In this document: in pieces, positions 15,201 through 25,404 of the stretch | How positions within the stretch are numbered: position 1 is the stretch's first letter | Layout of the letters: every line of letters starts with the position of its first letter | DNA from: Zhengitettix transpicula | Lineage: Eukaryota > Arthropoda > Insecta > Orthoptera > Tetrigidae | Direction of reading: 5' to 3' | Assembly: GCA_037074705.1 (NCBI GenBank) | Contig: CM073590.1 | Coordinates: 213,014,746 to 213,078,745 of the forward strand | DNA: 64,000 bases | Notes under the pieces: model-generated | The model's database searches: none | What the model was told of the DNA's origin: nothing | The model's input: the letters and a program-made list of their open reading frames with translations, nothing else | Program-made: the position numbers and the translations under genes

Positions 15201-18200
15201 TGCTTCTAAGCTAAACTGGTTTCTCTCCATTAATTTATATATTAATTTGATTATAAAATGAAAAAAAATTATGACTGATTGACGTAATAATGAATAAGAA
15301 AGATAGTCAATTCATACATTAACGGGTAATATAAATACCGCACAACAACATTTCTGGGATCCTTGTTCCTTTCGTCAGGTGCTAAGAAGAGCCTAGAGCG
15401 ACACAACTGTACGTGTCTGTTGACAAAAATCAAAAGCGATGAAAATGCAATGACAAAGGGACAGCAGACAATAAGGGAGTAACGACAATGAGAAAAACAG
15501 AAGGTTCAGCATAACAATAAGGGATCACAGCAATTGCTGAGTTTCATAATATCTCTTTATACATTAATTGCTGTGTGATCTTTGATTTAATGTAAATCAT
15601 CTCTGACATGAGCCTGTAATTTTTTATTTATTTAAGAACTGGTTCTTTCTCGTCTTCCATACAACAAAATTATTAAATAATTCCCTTTTATTTGCTTTTC
15701 AGTTGGGTATTTTATTTCTGCCTGTCGTCACTAATTCATATCAGTATTGCAGTCCTTTTAATTCTATATGATTAATTTATATATTATATTATAAATAATT
15801 AATTTTATACTACCCTTTTTTGTCTGTATTGGCTATCTTTCTTATCCATTAATTTGGTTTTATCAAGTCTCTGCTTTTATGAAAATCTGTATCATCTTCA
15901 GTATTTCAACTTATCTGTTTAATTAAGTTTTTATCCTGATGAGATTTTGATCTTTTCCTCTTGCGGGCCACATAATTTTGAATATCTTACTATTAATCAT
16001 TTTAAAATATTTTTATACCACTTTCTGCATTGGAAAATACTGGAATTTGAAATGGAGAGCTGTTAATAGTGAGTAAAGATATTTATAAATCGTTTTTAGA
16101 TCCCGGGACGACTGGTCTGTCCTTGGCAGCAAAGTTGCTCTCTCGGAGGATGACCAGAGTGTAGGTGTAGGATAACTGATGAGGCTGTCCTTCGCAGGAA
16201 TTTGGCACATCTGATAGTCTACAGCTCCTCCAAGAAATCACTGTGACTGTATCCGTAAGAATGGGAAAATTGTTGCTGTAGTACAGATTGTCATAAATAA
16301 ACTCAGCAACATTCAGAACCCCAGATTTGTCTGTAATCTCGGTTTTATTCGTGTTATTTATTTGTAACGCCCGTCCACCCCACCCCTAAGAGTGCTCATT
16401 TCCTGTGCTTTAAGGAGTTGCAATTATACTTTGATAACATCGGTTGAAACACTATGTATCTCTTCGATCCCTAAAAATAGTTATCTGCGTAAATCTTAGC
16501 ATGTTTAAATGTTTCCATACACTCCTATAAGTGTGCCTCCCGAAATGGGCTGAATTTTTTCAAACAACATCGGTAGATATATTATCAATTATATTGACCT
16601 CTACAATTAATTATCTAAAGCAAATATCGACTGTTTAACATGTTACAAAAATTCCACCCCCATCAACCCCGCCCACCCTCGCCCCTAGGGTTAAATCGCC
16701 AATTGAATGCCATTCTTAAAGTTGGCGACATCCATAACCTTGGATTTGACTCCAATCTCGGTTATAATCACATTATTTTATTGTAGCACTAATCCACCCC
16801 CATCCTTAAGGGCTCTCTACTGCTAAGCTCAAAAGGGGTTGAAATTATACTCAGAGAATACGTAGTAGAATTTGATCAATCTCATTGATGCCGAAAAATA
16901 TTTAATCGTCTCAAAAAATGGTAGATTAACATGTTTGACAATTTCCACCATTAATTGCTAGTTGAATGGCATAATTAAATTCAGCGTTATCCATAACTTT
17001 AGGTTTGACTCCAGTCTGGGTTATATTCAAGTTATTTTATTTTATCAGCCCCCCACCCCCACCCCTATGGTGCTCCTTTCCCATTCCGTAAAAGGTTGAA
17101 ATTTTACTCATATTCATTGGTACAAACACTATTAATTACTTTTACCCCGAAAATTTTTATCCAACTCAAATATCGGCCGTGTTAGCATGTTTGAAAATTT
17201 CCACCCTTAACCACCCCTGCTTGGAGGATTTAAACGGCAACTTGAATATCATAATTAAACTCACTCACAACCATAACCCTGGATTCGTGTCCAATATTGA
17301 TTGTGTTTGTGTTATTTTTATAGAAATCCACTCAACTTAAGGGTGCTCCACTCCAAATCCCGAAAGAGGTTAACATTAAATATATGGAATATGTAGAGAA
17401 ATTTTATAAATCTCAGTGATACAGAAAAATATTTATTCAACGCAAATATCGACTACTTAAGATTTTGAAAATTTTAACCCCCATGGGGGAGTTTAACTCA
17501 ATATGTATGTCATAATTAATCGCAGGAATAAATATAACCCCGGATTCAAGTCCAATCTCGAATGTGTTTGTGTAATTTCATGTAATACCACTCGACCCCA
17601 TCCATTAAGGGTGGACCAGTCCCATGCCTAAAATAAGTTGAAATTATACACAGATAACATGTAGTGAAATTTTATGAATGCTATTGATCTCGAATTATAT
17701 GGATTCGACACAAAAATCAAGCGGTTAGCATGTTTGAAAATTTCTTCTCCCCGCCCACACCCTCACATTACCACCAATTCCCACACACCCCCGTGTGTTT
17801 CTCAGTTTGTTATAAATAGTCTCAGCGACATCCATAATCCCGATTTGACTCGAATCTCGTTTGATTTGGCGTTAATGATATGAAACACCCCGCCATCCCC
17901 CCACCTAAGGGTGCTCCCCTCGCATGCCAAAAGGGGTTGAAATTATACACAAACAACATTAGTAGAAATACAATCAATATAATTAACCCGGAAAAATAGT
18001 TCTTCAATGCAAATAACTGCCGTGTTTACATGTTCCAAAATTTAAACCCCGCTACCCCTGCATCTGAGGAGTAAATACCAAATTGAATGTCATAACTAAA
18101 ATCAGTGGCATCAAGAACCTTCGATTTGACTCCAATCTCGGTTGTATTTGCGTTATTTTCCCTAAGGGTTCCCTTTTCTCAGCGTGTAGGGGATGAAAAT

Positions 18201-21200
18201 TATATTCAAATAACATTGGTAGAAATACTATCAATATCTTTGACCCCTAAAAATATTTATCCGACTAAAATATAGGCGGTTTTACCATGTTTAAATATTT
18301 CCACCCCTGCTTCTGGGGGTGGTAGACACGTCTCACCCCGACAGGGTTTGTTTCCTGGTTGCAAAGATCACGTGTATGAAATTTGGTGAAATTCACTCCA
18401 CCGGTTTAGATTTGTATAATGAACATACAACTATACAAACAAACATACACACAAACACTCTGCTTTATTTATTAGAAGACTAGAAGATAGATTAGAGTAG
18501 TAGAAATTATATACAAATAAAATGTCTGTGTTTAAAGTATACTATTAGATTAACAAGGATCCAAATAGCAAGACAAAAGTAAGTGTAAAATTAAATACCA
18601 CATAATACTTCTGTAAGATTTTATGATTTTTTAATCACCTGATGAAAGCACCGACAACTGCAAAAACATTGTGTAGTATTTAATATACTGCTTACTTTGG
18701 TCAGTTATTTGTCTATTTATTTATATAATAATTGGAATAGTAATTAGGAAATAATTTGAATAATATCAGTTCACAATTTATTAATTTCTGTATTGAATGA
18801 CAAAGATAGTTAAGAAAACATTTAACAAATCAAAATATAAACTTTCAACAATATAAAGAATTACAACTACATCTCACAATGCAAAAAAAAAAACACAAAA
18901 AAACATAAAAATAATTGCTTTAACTATGTTATGGAAGGAGATTCAATATTCAAAACATCTACATTTAAAGTATATGATGATTTACAATACATTGGTTTTC
19001 ATATATTTTGAAGCATATTAAGAAGCATCAAAATGTCAAAATTATTTGTAAACAATGAAAGGTGCAGATTTGCAAAATGAATACTTTTTCTACAGTAAAT
19101 GAATGATAGTTACAATTTAAATATATTTGCATATTTGAAGGAAACTTACCTTTTGAATATATTCACAAGCTTTTAGCATATCACCTTGAGATTCGAGCAC
19201 CAAGCCCAAATTTAACAGTAATCGACTTCTCATTAGCATTACTTCTATTCTGCTGATGCCCTTCAACCTGATGAATTATACAATGAATGAGAACTTTATT
19301 CTATGCATAATGTATCAACTGTTTCACTAGTAAACTACTCTTAAATTACACTTTACAATATTAATTGTAATTATTAATTATATTTACTATCAGAAACAAT
19401 TTAAATATATTAGAAAGTGCTCTCGAGTTCCCACCTGGGTACAACAATGGTTAACATGTTATGTTTTAACAACCAACAGCTCTGTTGTGATCATTACCTG
19501 GAAGATGACAAGAGTTGTTGATAGGTGCAAAGCCACATGGTAATTATTGTTGTACCTGGGTGGATACCCAAGAGCTCTTTCTACAGCAACTACTTGGGGA
19601 AAGCCTCCTAACTGTTAAACAATTAGAATCCATTTATGACATGCACATTAATACACACCTTTCACACACATTCAAGCTTTTTAAATATGCCTTCTTAGCT
19701 TCACTCAGTGCTGTCTTATATTGAGGGTCTTCTTTGTCTATGAAGCTTTCAGACATGCAAAAAAAGGTACGACCAATTGTTGCCAATGCACGCTGCTCTT
19801 CAGTTTGGTTATTTAACTCCCTGGCAACTTCTAGAGGGTACAAATAGTATATTATACAGTTATAAATAAATTAAGTAGTGTAATAAAAAGTGAATTCCAA
19901 TTTTATTTAATGTCCATGTTGTGTACAGTCAAAAGTAGAACATTTGTAACTGGAGTAACTAGTAGACTGTCAGTTTATACGGCATTTTGGATTTGTGTGC
20001 TGATTCTGCTTAGTCTTGTAGCTAGTTATTTGACAATTTTGAAGGAATAAGTAAACATTCTGCCCTTGTCTCATAATAAACTTAATTTTAAAATTAGGTA
20101 ACTTGAACTAATTTTACAAACTAGAGAAACCCCCAAATTAAGATGAGAAGACAATTTGAACCATAATCCTAGTCTTAGTTCTCAAGCAATTCTTCATATT
20201 CATAAATCACTACTAAATTCAAATTTAATAATAAAATATTTAAATTAAAGCTGAAATATATTGTATAAAAAAATAATTCCCAAATGGGATACAAATTTTT
20301 AAACAGCATAGAGATTGTTTTCAGTTTCAATAGTTTTCTTCCATTTTGGCTTATAATAAAATAAAATATTGTCTCCAGTAGGAGTAATGAAATAAATTAA
20401 TTTAATAAAAACTTCTAGATTTATTGTAAATTGTAGAAGGTTAGTTTCTACATTAACAAGTTCTGAGAACAAGTAATTTAATTCTAAGTTCATTAAAGTG
20501 TGTATATATCCTATAAAATTGGATTAATATACTAATTATTTACAAGTTAAGCGTTTAAGATAAAATATGACCATAAATACATTTCTAATATTTAACATAT
20601 GATAAATCAACATATATGTATTTATATACCTAAATGTTTATTTTGATGTTCTAAAGCTTTTTTGTAATTTCCCATGCTACTGTAAACTTCTCCAATCATT
20701 CTATGAGTTACTGCTTCATCAATATGCCTCTCCAAAATTGTATAAACACTTAATTCTTCCTGTAAATTTGTTCAAGATAAAATATACATACAAATGTGCA
20801 TATTGAAAGTTATATACATTTTGAATTGCTAATAGTACATAGGTCAAAATATATTTAAATTAATCTGATCAGTTGAATAGTTAAAGGGAAACATATACCT
20901 CATATATCTTTAAAGCATCTTCAAATTTTTCATCTCGGACATACAATTCTGCTAATTTCCGACAATATGTAGCCAAAACCTCCAGGTTCCCATCTTCTGA
21001 TGCTTTCTTCTTTTTCTTTAATAAACCTATATAAGTAAATAAAAATAATGATAAATTGTGGATATTTATAAAATACTATATTTCTACATAATCTGTTAAT
21101 GAATATATATATATATAAAACACTTAAGGAAAATGTGATGAGGTCAAATTAAATAACACATTAGGATAGGAAAGAGAGGCAGCGATGCTGACTTAACCTG

Positions 21201-22270
21201 AAATCAGTAGTTGGTCCAGTTGGCAGTTCCTGACAAAGAGGGATCGGGCCATCGAAAATTTGAAGTTCCCCCTAAGCCAACTGGACCAACTGCTGATTTC
21301 TGGTAAGTCAGCTTCACTGTCTCTCTATCCTATTTTCCTATGTGTTTGATATATATATATATATATATATTAATCTGTATTGATTTATAGGATATGAGTC
21401 ATAATATATTTAAATGTATAGCTTAAATAATAATATATTGAAAACAGACTAACAATGGTTAAAAATGTATACCACACATTCCTGCAGTTTTTATACCTTT
21501 TCAATCTCCTACCAGACCCATTTTTATGGAACTTAGGATACATCCTATCTCATATATAATTGAAATGGACAATTTTATTGATAAAAACCTTGGTTTAGTC
21601 TGAACAGTGACATCCATGTACTCAATATACATTTGTATAACAATGTAGACTTTCAAGTTTTAGAGGCTTGACAAATTCCAAACTGGCAAAATTACATTGG
21701 AGGTTTGTTATATAACAAATTATCAACTGAAATAGTCCATACATGGGTATCTGAATGCCAACCTCAATTAACTTTAATTGTGAATCTCTGTCTTTACTTA
21801 ACTGCATATATGATTATGTAGTGCTATTATTCAACTTTGAATTTTTTTATTTTTAATTTTTTCTACATAATTTGTAATATACTTTGATATTGATTTATCA
21901 TACAACCTAACATCCTATTATTATTGTGTCTCAAGATTTTGGATTAAATAAACAGAATACAAATACTAAATATGAAGATTTTCATTTACATCACTTAAAT
22001 TGTGCAGTGTATTTTTCAAAATCTGCAACTAATTTTACTTCTGCAATCAAGGAAAGCAACAATTGCAGAAACATAATGTATTTATTTTTCACAGCTAATC
22101 TTAGTCCGTTTTGGCTATTTTATTATAATCATATGATTATTATTATATCAAGAAAATTGTAATGTTTAGTGTGCAAGTAATGAGGGAGTTGTTTCCCGTA
22201 AAATTCCATAAATCTACACATGTTCATGTGATACACTTACACATAACTTTTACTTACGTTCTATCTCCAT
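265..22270 (-). CDS. TONSL: TONSL (Tonsoku-like DNA repair protein), C-terminus beyond left edge
   Basis: TONSL partners MMS22L at stalled replication forks and reads newly made histone H4 unmethylated at Lys20. Coding exons (minus strand) that I could join in frame: 22270-22258, 21026-20899, 20759-20630, 19830-19659, 19267-19150, 13121-12930, 11558-11423, 11020-10869, 10791-10645, 9916-9730, 8756-8634, 6405-6248, 5052-4816, 4734-4617, 4164-3728, 2941-2811, 2378-2190, 1975-1745, 1516-1341, 443-265: 3354 nt, 1118 codons. The order is N-terminal TPR repeats (exons 2-10), an acidic stretch (8634-8756), three ankyrin repeats (6405-4816), a low-complexity acidic linker, a ubiquitin-like segment ([15 protein letters not shown], 1745-1975), then LRRs. 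The start is the ATG at 22270, followed five bases into codon 5 by a donor. In the ankyrin domain the human histone-pocket residues Asp559, Trp563, Glu568, Asn571, Asp604 and Cys608 have identical counterparts. No stop or frameshift was seen. The remaining LRRs must lie left of position 1. Confidence 0.95.
945..1115 (+). mobile_element. Tc1/mariner transposase fragment (degenerate)
   Basis: In-frame pieces read [17 protein letters not shown] and [10 protein letters not shown], followed after stops by a [19 protein letters not shown] piece. They resemble the C-terminal part of mariner transposases (K-G-x-x-F-x-x-x-E then IP--F). It lies in a TONSL intron on the opposite strand, is broken by stops, and has no terminal repeats that I can define. 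Confidence 0.4.
3307..3583. repeat. Fold-back repeat, family beta copy 1
   Basis: Ends are inverted: AATAATGAAGTAGCC on the left and CTACTTCATTATC on the right, with GCAAACAGACAAAACTAAGTG next to the left end. On the minus strand the interior contains CTGATGA, a GCA..TGC stem and GAAT. Same family as the copies at 15.3, 18.6, 27.7, 29.2, 42.2, 45.9 and 49.4 kb. Confidence 0.6.
5640..6075. repeat. Penelope-terminus-like repeats (family alpha), two in opposite orientation
   Basis: A plus-strand copy around 5785-5870 has TTCTGAAGCAGGC, then AAAAATTTGAAG, then TTTCAGGTAAGTC. An oppositely oriented copy around 5920-6005 has, on the minus strand, CTGATGAAGAAGGC..GCC. Both lie in the TONSL intron between 5053 and 6247. 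The following 6050-6170 is a purine-rich tract. Confidence 0.5.
6490..6745 (+). repeat. Penelope-terminus-like repeat (family alpha), plus copy
   Basis: CTGATGA at 6631-6637, a 5-bp stem AAGGG/CCCTT with an eight-base loop, GAAA at 6655, then an A/T-rich hairpin. It ends with a splice-donor-like AAGGTAAGTC (GTAAGT at 6701) and TTCACTGTCTCTTTCCTATC. Nearly the same sequence follows the GIY-YIG remnant at 48.2 kb, which ties this family to Penelope-like elements. Confidence 0.6.
6770..6957 (-). repeat. Penelope-terminus-like repeat (family alpha), minus copy
   Basis: On the minus strand: CTGAAGAAGGAGGCT, a short loop, AGCCTCC, then AAAAATTTGAAG and a weaker donor-like end. It forms an inverted pair with the copy at 7449-7620, the two enclosing a SINE. 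Confidence 0.6.
6958..7425 (+). mobile_element. tRNA-derived SINE with flanking duplicated segment
   Basis: At 7150-7222 a tRNA-like head has a box-A-like TCCGCTAAGATGG and an exact Pol III box B, GGTTCAAGTCC (7201-7211). The T arm GCAGG-TTCAAGT-CCTGC (7198-7214) pairs perfectly. The acceptor stem does not pair, so this is a SINE and not a tRNA gene. A segment with TTTCTATCCCTCCTCACTAT and CCTTAATGG is present on both sides (about 6965-7047 and 7334-7400). Confidence 0.6.
7426..7448. repeat. (TA)n microsatellite
   Basis: Uninterrupted TA dinucleotides following GTATGTATGTG, directly abutting the alpha repeat that starts at about 7449. Confidence 0.8.
7449..7620 (+). repeat. Penelope-terminus-like repeat (family alpha), plus copy
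   Basis: CTGAAGA at 7481-7487, a seven-base-pair stem GGAGGCT/AGCCTCC, GAAA at 7506-7509, then ATTTGAAGAAC. Further on TTTCAGGTAAGCC and CTCTCTATCC. It has the best-paired hammerhead-like stem II in the window. A second (TA)n tract follows at about 7650-7671. Confidence 0.65.
7672..8633. other. TONSL intron, no recognised element
   Basis: Apart from a short (CA)n at about 7931-7945 I see no ORF, inverted repeat or transposon motif here. Confidence 0.4.
8757..9729. other. TONSL intron, no recognised element
   Basis: AT-rich, no coding signal or repeat structure that I can support. Confidence 0.4.
9917..10644. other. TONSL intron, no recognised element
   Basis: AT-rich sequence with no coding similarity, inverted repeat or tandem unit noticed. 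Confidence 0.4.
11800..12290 (+). mobile_element. LINE reverse-transcriptase remnant (Jockey/CR1-like)
   Basis: Frame pieces read [20 protein letters not shown], then [46 protein letters not shown] and finally FDTL with a lysine-rich piece. That is the order of the non-LTR RT fingers: K-S-x-G-x-D-G-I-P, then F-P-x-x-x-K-x-A-x-V. It is broken by frameshifts and stops, lies antisense in a TONSL intron, and is old and inactive. Confidence 0.65.
12291..12895 (-). mobile_element. Penelope-like element reverse-transcriptase remnant
   Basis: On the minus strand [19 protein letters not shown] at about 12656-12715 is the Penelope-type RT motif (Y-x-D-D-I-F-x-x-W). It is followed by [12 protein letters not shown], and upstream comes the LYGTM..FHST region. 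Several frameshifts and stops. It starts within about 35 bp of TONSL exon 12930-13121 and is joined tail-to-tail with the LINE piece. Confidence 0.6.
13890..13938 (+). repeat. Partial copy of a fold-back terminus
   Basis: TTTTTACTGACTTCAAAAGGCTGTTGTTTATTTATAA (given here in parts: TTTTTACTGACTTC, GGCTGTTGTTTATTTATAA) matches the right arm of the fold-back element at 36.5-36.7 kb. Confidence 0.5.
14585..14917. repeat. Long palindrome with a CCAAT box and TATA box in each arm
   Basis: Arms of roughly 150 bp pair nearly perfectly: AGATTTCTCGATGCTGACG at 14591 against CGTCAGTATCGAGAAATCT ending at 14910. Each arm holds GGCCAAT (14802-14808, and its reverse at 14718-14724) followed outward by GTCCGACTATATATA and GTGACGCAGCGCCAC. 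The left TATA has expanded to a (TA)n tract at 14678-14698. Confidence 0.7.
15288..15851. repeat. Fold-back repeat, family beta copy 2
   Basis: The left end AATAAGAAAGATAGTC and right end GGCTATCTTTCTTATC are inverted. The interior has ATAAATACCGCACAACAAC and, on the minus strand, CTGACGA, a GGA..TCC stem and GAAA. Confidence 0.6.
18560..18740. repeat. Fold-back repeat, family beta copy 3
   Basis: AGACAAAAGTAAGTG and TACCACATAATAC on the left, GTGTAGTATTTAATA and TTATTTGTCTATTTA on the right. Plus strand has CTGATGA, a GCA..TGC stem and AAAAACATTGTG. More diverged than other copies. Confidence 0.5.
19412..19582. repeat. Fold-back repeat, family gamma copy 1
   Basis: AGAAAGTGCTCTCGAGTTCC with CACCTGGGTACAACAA on the left pairs with TTGTTGTACCTGGGTGG and CCCAAGAGCTCTTTCT on the right. 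The centre has CTGGAAGATGACAAGAG, the same start as the centre of copy 2 at 32.5 kb. It lies in a TONSL intron. Confidence 0.6.
21160..21370. repeat. Fold-back repeat of family alpha ending in (TA)n
   Basis: GGATAGGAAAGAGAGGCAGC and CTGAAATCAGTAGTTGGTCC on the left pair with GGACCAACTGCTGATTTC and CACTGTCTCTCTATCC on the right. The centre has CTGACAAAGAGGGATCGGG then GAAAATTTGAAG. GTAAGT lies at 21303-21308. The unit is bounded by (TA)n at 21104-21116 and 21350-21370. Confidence 0.6.
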
Positions 22271-22880
22271 TGAATTGACACAATTTTGTACTTGCCACTG
22301 TAACAGAAATTTAGAAGCAAATAATGTATTGGGCTCTATTAAAAAGTAAACGAAAATTTAAAAAATTGACATTTCCCGTTAATAATTCTAATGTATGCAA
22401 ACAATTAAATTTCAATGTTACTCGTAATAATTATCAATATATATGCAATTAGAATTCCATGTGGTTACCCACTATACTTGTATTAATAAATTTCTTAAGA
22501 CATACTGCATTTGTAAAATAATTTTTATTTACAATTTAAAAATTAAAAATGAACGGCGAATTAATGATAAATGCTATTCGGAGCAAACATATTCCAAACA
22601 TTGATAATAGGAACAAGCAGCTATCACTAAACCTTTTACATATAGGTCGAAAACCAAAATAATGCTCACATTAGACCACAAAACGTAGCTCTGCTACTGT
22701 CAGTTTCCAGTATAAATATAAAATACGCGGCAAAACTTTATAAATATATCTTTCACGTAGGAATCTCTTTAACGTTATTTTCTTTGAGTTCTGATACACG
22801 TGATGGTCATAGAAACTTGCAGAAATAGGTTTTTTTAAATTAAATTAAGTTACCCGTTATATTTTTAGTTACATTACAAT
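22271..22880. promoter_or_regulatory. Shared TONSL/OSGEP divergent promoter region
   Basis: The two start codons face away from each other only 610 bp apart, so both 5' UTRs and core promoters must lie here or overlap. I see no convincing TATA box at a plausible distance from either gene. A motif-level assignment is not possible by eye; the call rests on geometry. Confidence 0.6.
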
Positions 22881-25404
22881 ATGGTTGTTGCTATTGGTTT
22901 TGAAGGAAGTGCAAATAAACTTGGTATTGGAATCGTTAGAGATGGAGAAGTTTTGTCCAACCCCAGGAAAACATTTATTACACCACCCGGCGAAGGTAAT
23001 AAAAACATTATACGATTATTTACAGTTATAATTCCAAATCAAGACAGACACTGGAAGAAGCGAAAATATACAGTAACAGCGCTGGTCAATTTCGTATTAT
23101 TCCCAGCAGTTTTTGACATTACCTTGTTTATTAAATGTTCACATTTATTTCTGGCACTAAAAACAGAATAATCCTTGTTTTAATGGCAGAAATTCATTTT
23201 ACATCGTTATTGAAACAGAATTTGTTTTGCCTTTATTATTCATCTAGTATACTAAATTAATTTTTGGTGAAGACCAAAATTTTTTTTTACGTGAGTGTGA
23301 AAGTGAAATAATTTAAGCCACTGAATTGGATATATTTTCTTTCAGCCTTTGAAAAATTATTATGAATACATAATACATGGTTCCACAGGTTTGCATTCTT
23401 AAATTATTGAGAGATCTTTGATTTTAATTATGTTATTCACCCACTATAAGTGGTGCTACGTCAATAGTTTTAGTTATTTCCAATTAATTTTTAAAAGTTT
23501 TGATTTGTTTATCTTCAAATTGTGTTACTTCACTCTTTAACATGAGTTTATTGATATGAAAAAAATAAATTTATCCATGTAATATTGATTAAACAACTCT
23601 TGAATTATGTTTAGGATTTCAACCAAGTGAGACAGCACAACATCATAGAGCTAATATTAAAGATGTACTTCGCAAAGCATTAGATGAAAGTGGAATAAAA
23701 CCAAAAGATATTGATGTTGTATGCTTCACCAAAGGGCCTGGAATGGGAGCTCCCTTGGAAACGGTTGCTTTAGTTGCTCGAACTGTTGCGAAATTATGGA
23801 ATAAACCTATTGTTGCTGTTAACCATTGCATAGGACGTATCCTTACATCTCATATTTGTAATATTGATATATAGTTGTATAAAATCCATTGATTCTAATA
23901 GCTTCAGATACTTTTTATTATTATTATACCTTAGATACTAACAATAGTGAAAATAACTGATTTTGTAATTTTGACAAGAGCTAACTTTTCACTTATACAT
24001 GAAGCTCATTTTTGCCTAATAAGTGTGGCAAACCTTTCAAATTACAACAGTGCCTATTATTGTTTTAAACATATGTGTATATCTAATTGTATTTGATCGG
24101 AAATTATATATTATTTTTGAACTGAAAACAGATATTGAAATGGGAAGATTAATTACTAAAAGTGATAATCCTACAGTACTATATGTTAGTGGTGGTAATA
24201 CTCAAGTAATAGCTTACTCTAAGAGAAGATACCGCATATTTGGTGAAACAATTGACATGGCAATTGGTAATTGCTTAGATAAATTTGCAAGAGTGTTAAA
24301 ACTTTCAAATGACCCCAGTCCTGGATATAATATAGAGCAATTAGCCAAAAAGTATGTATGGTTAAAAAAATTTAAGTGCTGTAATTATAAATAATTACAT
24401 TCTAATATTTCAAATTTATTCATAAGAAAAAGATTATTGCCGATTTTGAATTTTTCAGAGAACCATGGTTTATATTGCAGAGGGAAGAAGTTTTTGAAAC
24501 TGCCCTATGTTGTTAAAGGAATGGATGTTTCTTTCTCTGGTATATTGTCTCATATTGAAGAGAGAGCACATAAATTACTTGAAAGTGGGGAGTACAGTCA
24601 AGAAGATTTATGCTTCTCTTTACAAGAAACTCTATTTGCCATGCTTGTAGAAATAACCGGTAAGTTTTTATTAAAAATTTATATTTACTCAGAAAATCAC
24701 TTTGTTTTTTCATTTTTTCAGATAATTTTTCAACTATGTTTGTTACCTAGTGTATAGTGAACACAGCATAGTTTTAATGTAGCTTTGAAACAGTATTTGT
24801 TCAAAATCTTTTAAACGTATTTATCAATATACAAATTTTTATTATTATTGTAGATCTTTCTCAGTTGTCGCTGGATTTACACAATTTTTTGAGCTAATTT
24901 GACATGTTAATTCAGTATATGAATGAGAGGCTTAAATTTTCATGGTATAGTCTATGAAACAAAAAATTGAATATAATAAATAATATTTAAACAATCGAAT
25001 AACATGTAACTCTATGTACAAAAAATCGGTTTATATATATATTGTATAATTTTTCTGCATATAGAACGGGCAGTTGCACACTGTGGTTCGTCAGAAGTAC
25101 TTATTGTCGGAGGAGTTGGTTGCAATCTCAGATTACAAGAAATGATGGGCATAATGTGTGAGGAAAGAGGCGCAAAACTTTATGCAACTGATGAACGATA
25201 CTGTATAGACAATGGTGCAATGATAGCACATGCAGGAGCTGAAATGTTTCGTAGTGGTATAGTGACACCTTGGGAAGAAACATCTTGTACTCAAAGGTAA
25301 AATACCAGCACAATTTAAAGCAATGTATATATTGGTTAAAAATTAAAACAGAAATTATTATTTTTAGGTACCGAACAGATGAAGTGGAGGTAACATGGAG
25401 ATGA
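22881..25404 (+). CDS. OSGEP: OSGEP / Kae1, catalytic subunit of the KEOPS complex (tRNA t6A37)
   Basis: Transfers the threonylcarbamoyl group to A37 of ANN-decoding tRNAs within KEOPS. Exons: 22881-22995, 23615-23836, 24132-24351, 24481-24659, 25065-25296, 25368-25404, giving 1005 nt and 334 residues (human 335). The start [20 protein letters not shown] matches the conserved N-terminal beta strand and phosphate loop. The metal-binding HxxxH motif (HCIGH, followed by IEMGRLIT) is made across the exon 2/3 junction. Also present are [40 protein letters not shown] and the C-terminal [18 protein letters not shown]. The protein ends [12 protein letters not shown]. No signal peptide is evident, in line with the cytosolic/nuclear paralogue rather than the mitochondrial OSGEPL1. 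The exon 4 start at 24481 was chosen over an upstream AG at 24458 because it restores [11 protein letters not shown]. Intron 2 has a U12-type donor. A poly(A)-signal-like AATAAA lies just after the stop. Confidence 0.97.
23837..24131 (+). other. Probable U12-type (minor spliceosome) intron in OSGEP
   Basis: The donor reads GTATCCTT from 23837, an exact match to the eight-base core of the U12 GT-AG 5' splice site. A branch-like TTTTGAACT lies about a dozen bases before the AG at 24130-24131, a normal distance for U12 introns, although it departs from TTCCTTAAC at three positions. The other introns of the window that I inspected have ordinary GTAAGT/GTATRT-like donors. Confidence 0.6.

Larger units (their letters stand above)
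13939..18480 (+). mobile_element. Composite retroelement-like block with an internal tandem array
   Basis: It starts ACTAGCTGGGTGCCCGGCG, a head common on arthropod repeats. It ends with GAAATTTGGTG, CTCCACCGGTTTAGA and repeated ACATACAAAC-like words, the common tail of such repeats. The core (about 16320-18350) has roughly seven diverged units of 250-290 bp. Each carries CCACCCC, AAGGGTGCTCC, GGTTGAAATTATAC, AGAAATACTATCAAT and TGACTCCAATCTCGG. One partial unit at 13970-14050 is separated from the rest by two other repeats (14585-14917 and 15288-15851). No coding frame survives. Confidence 0.5.
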
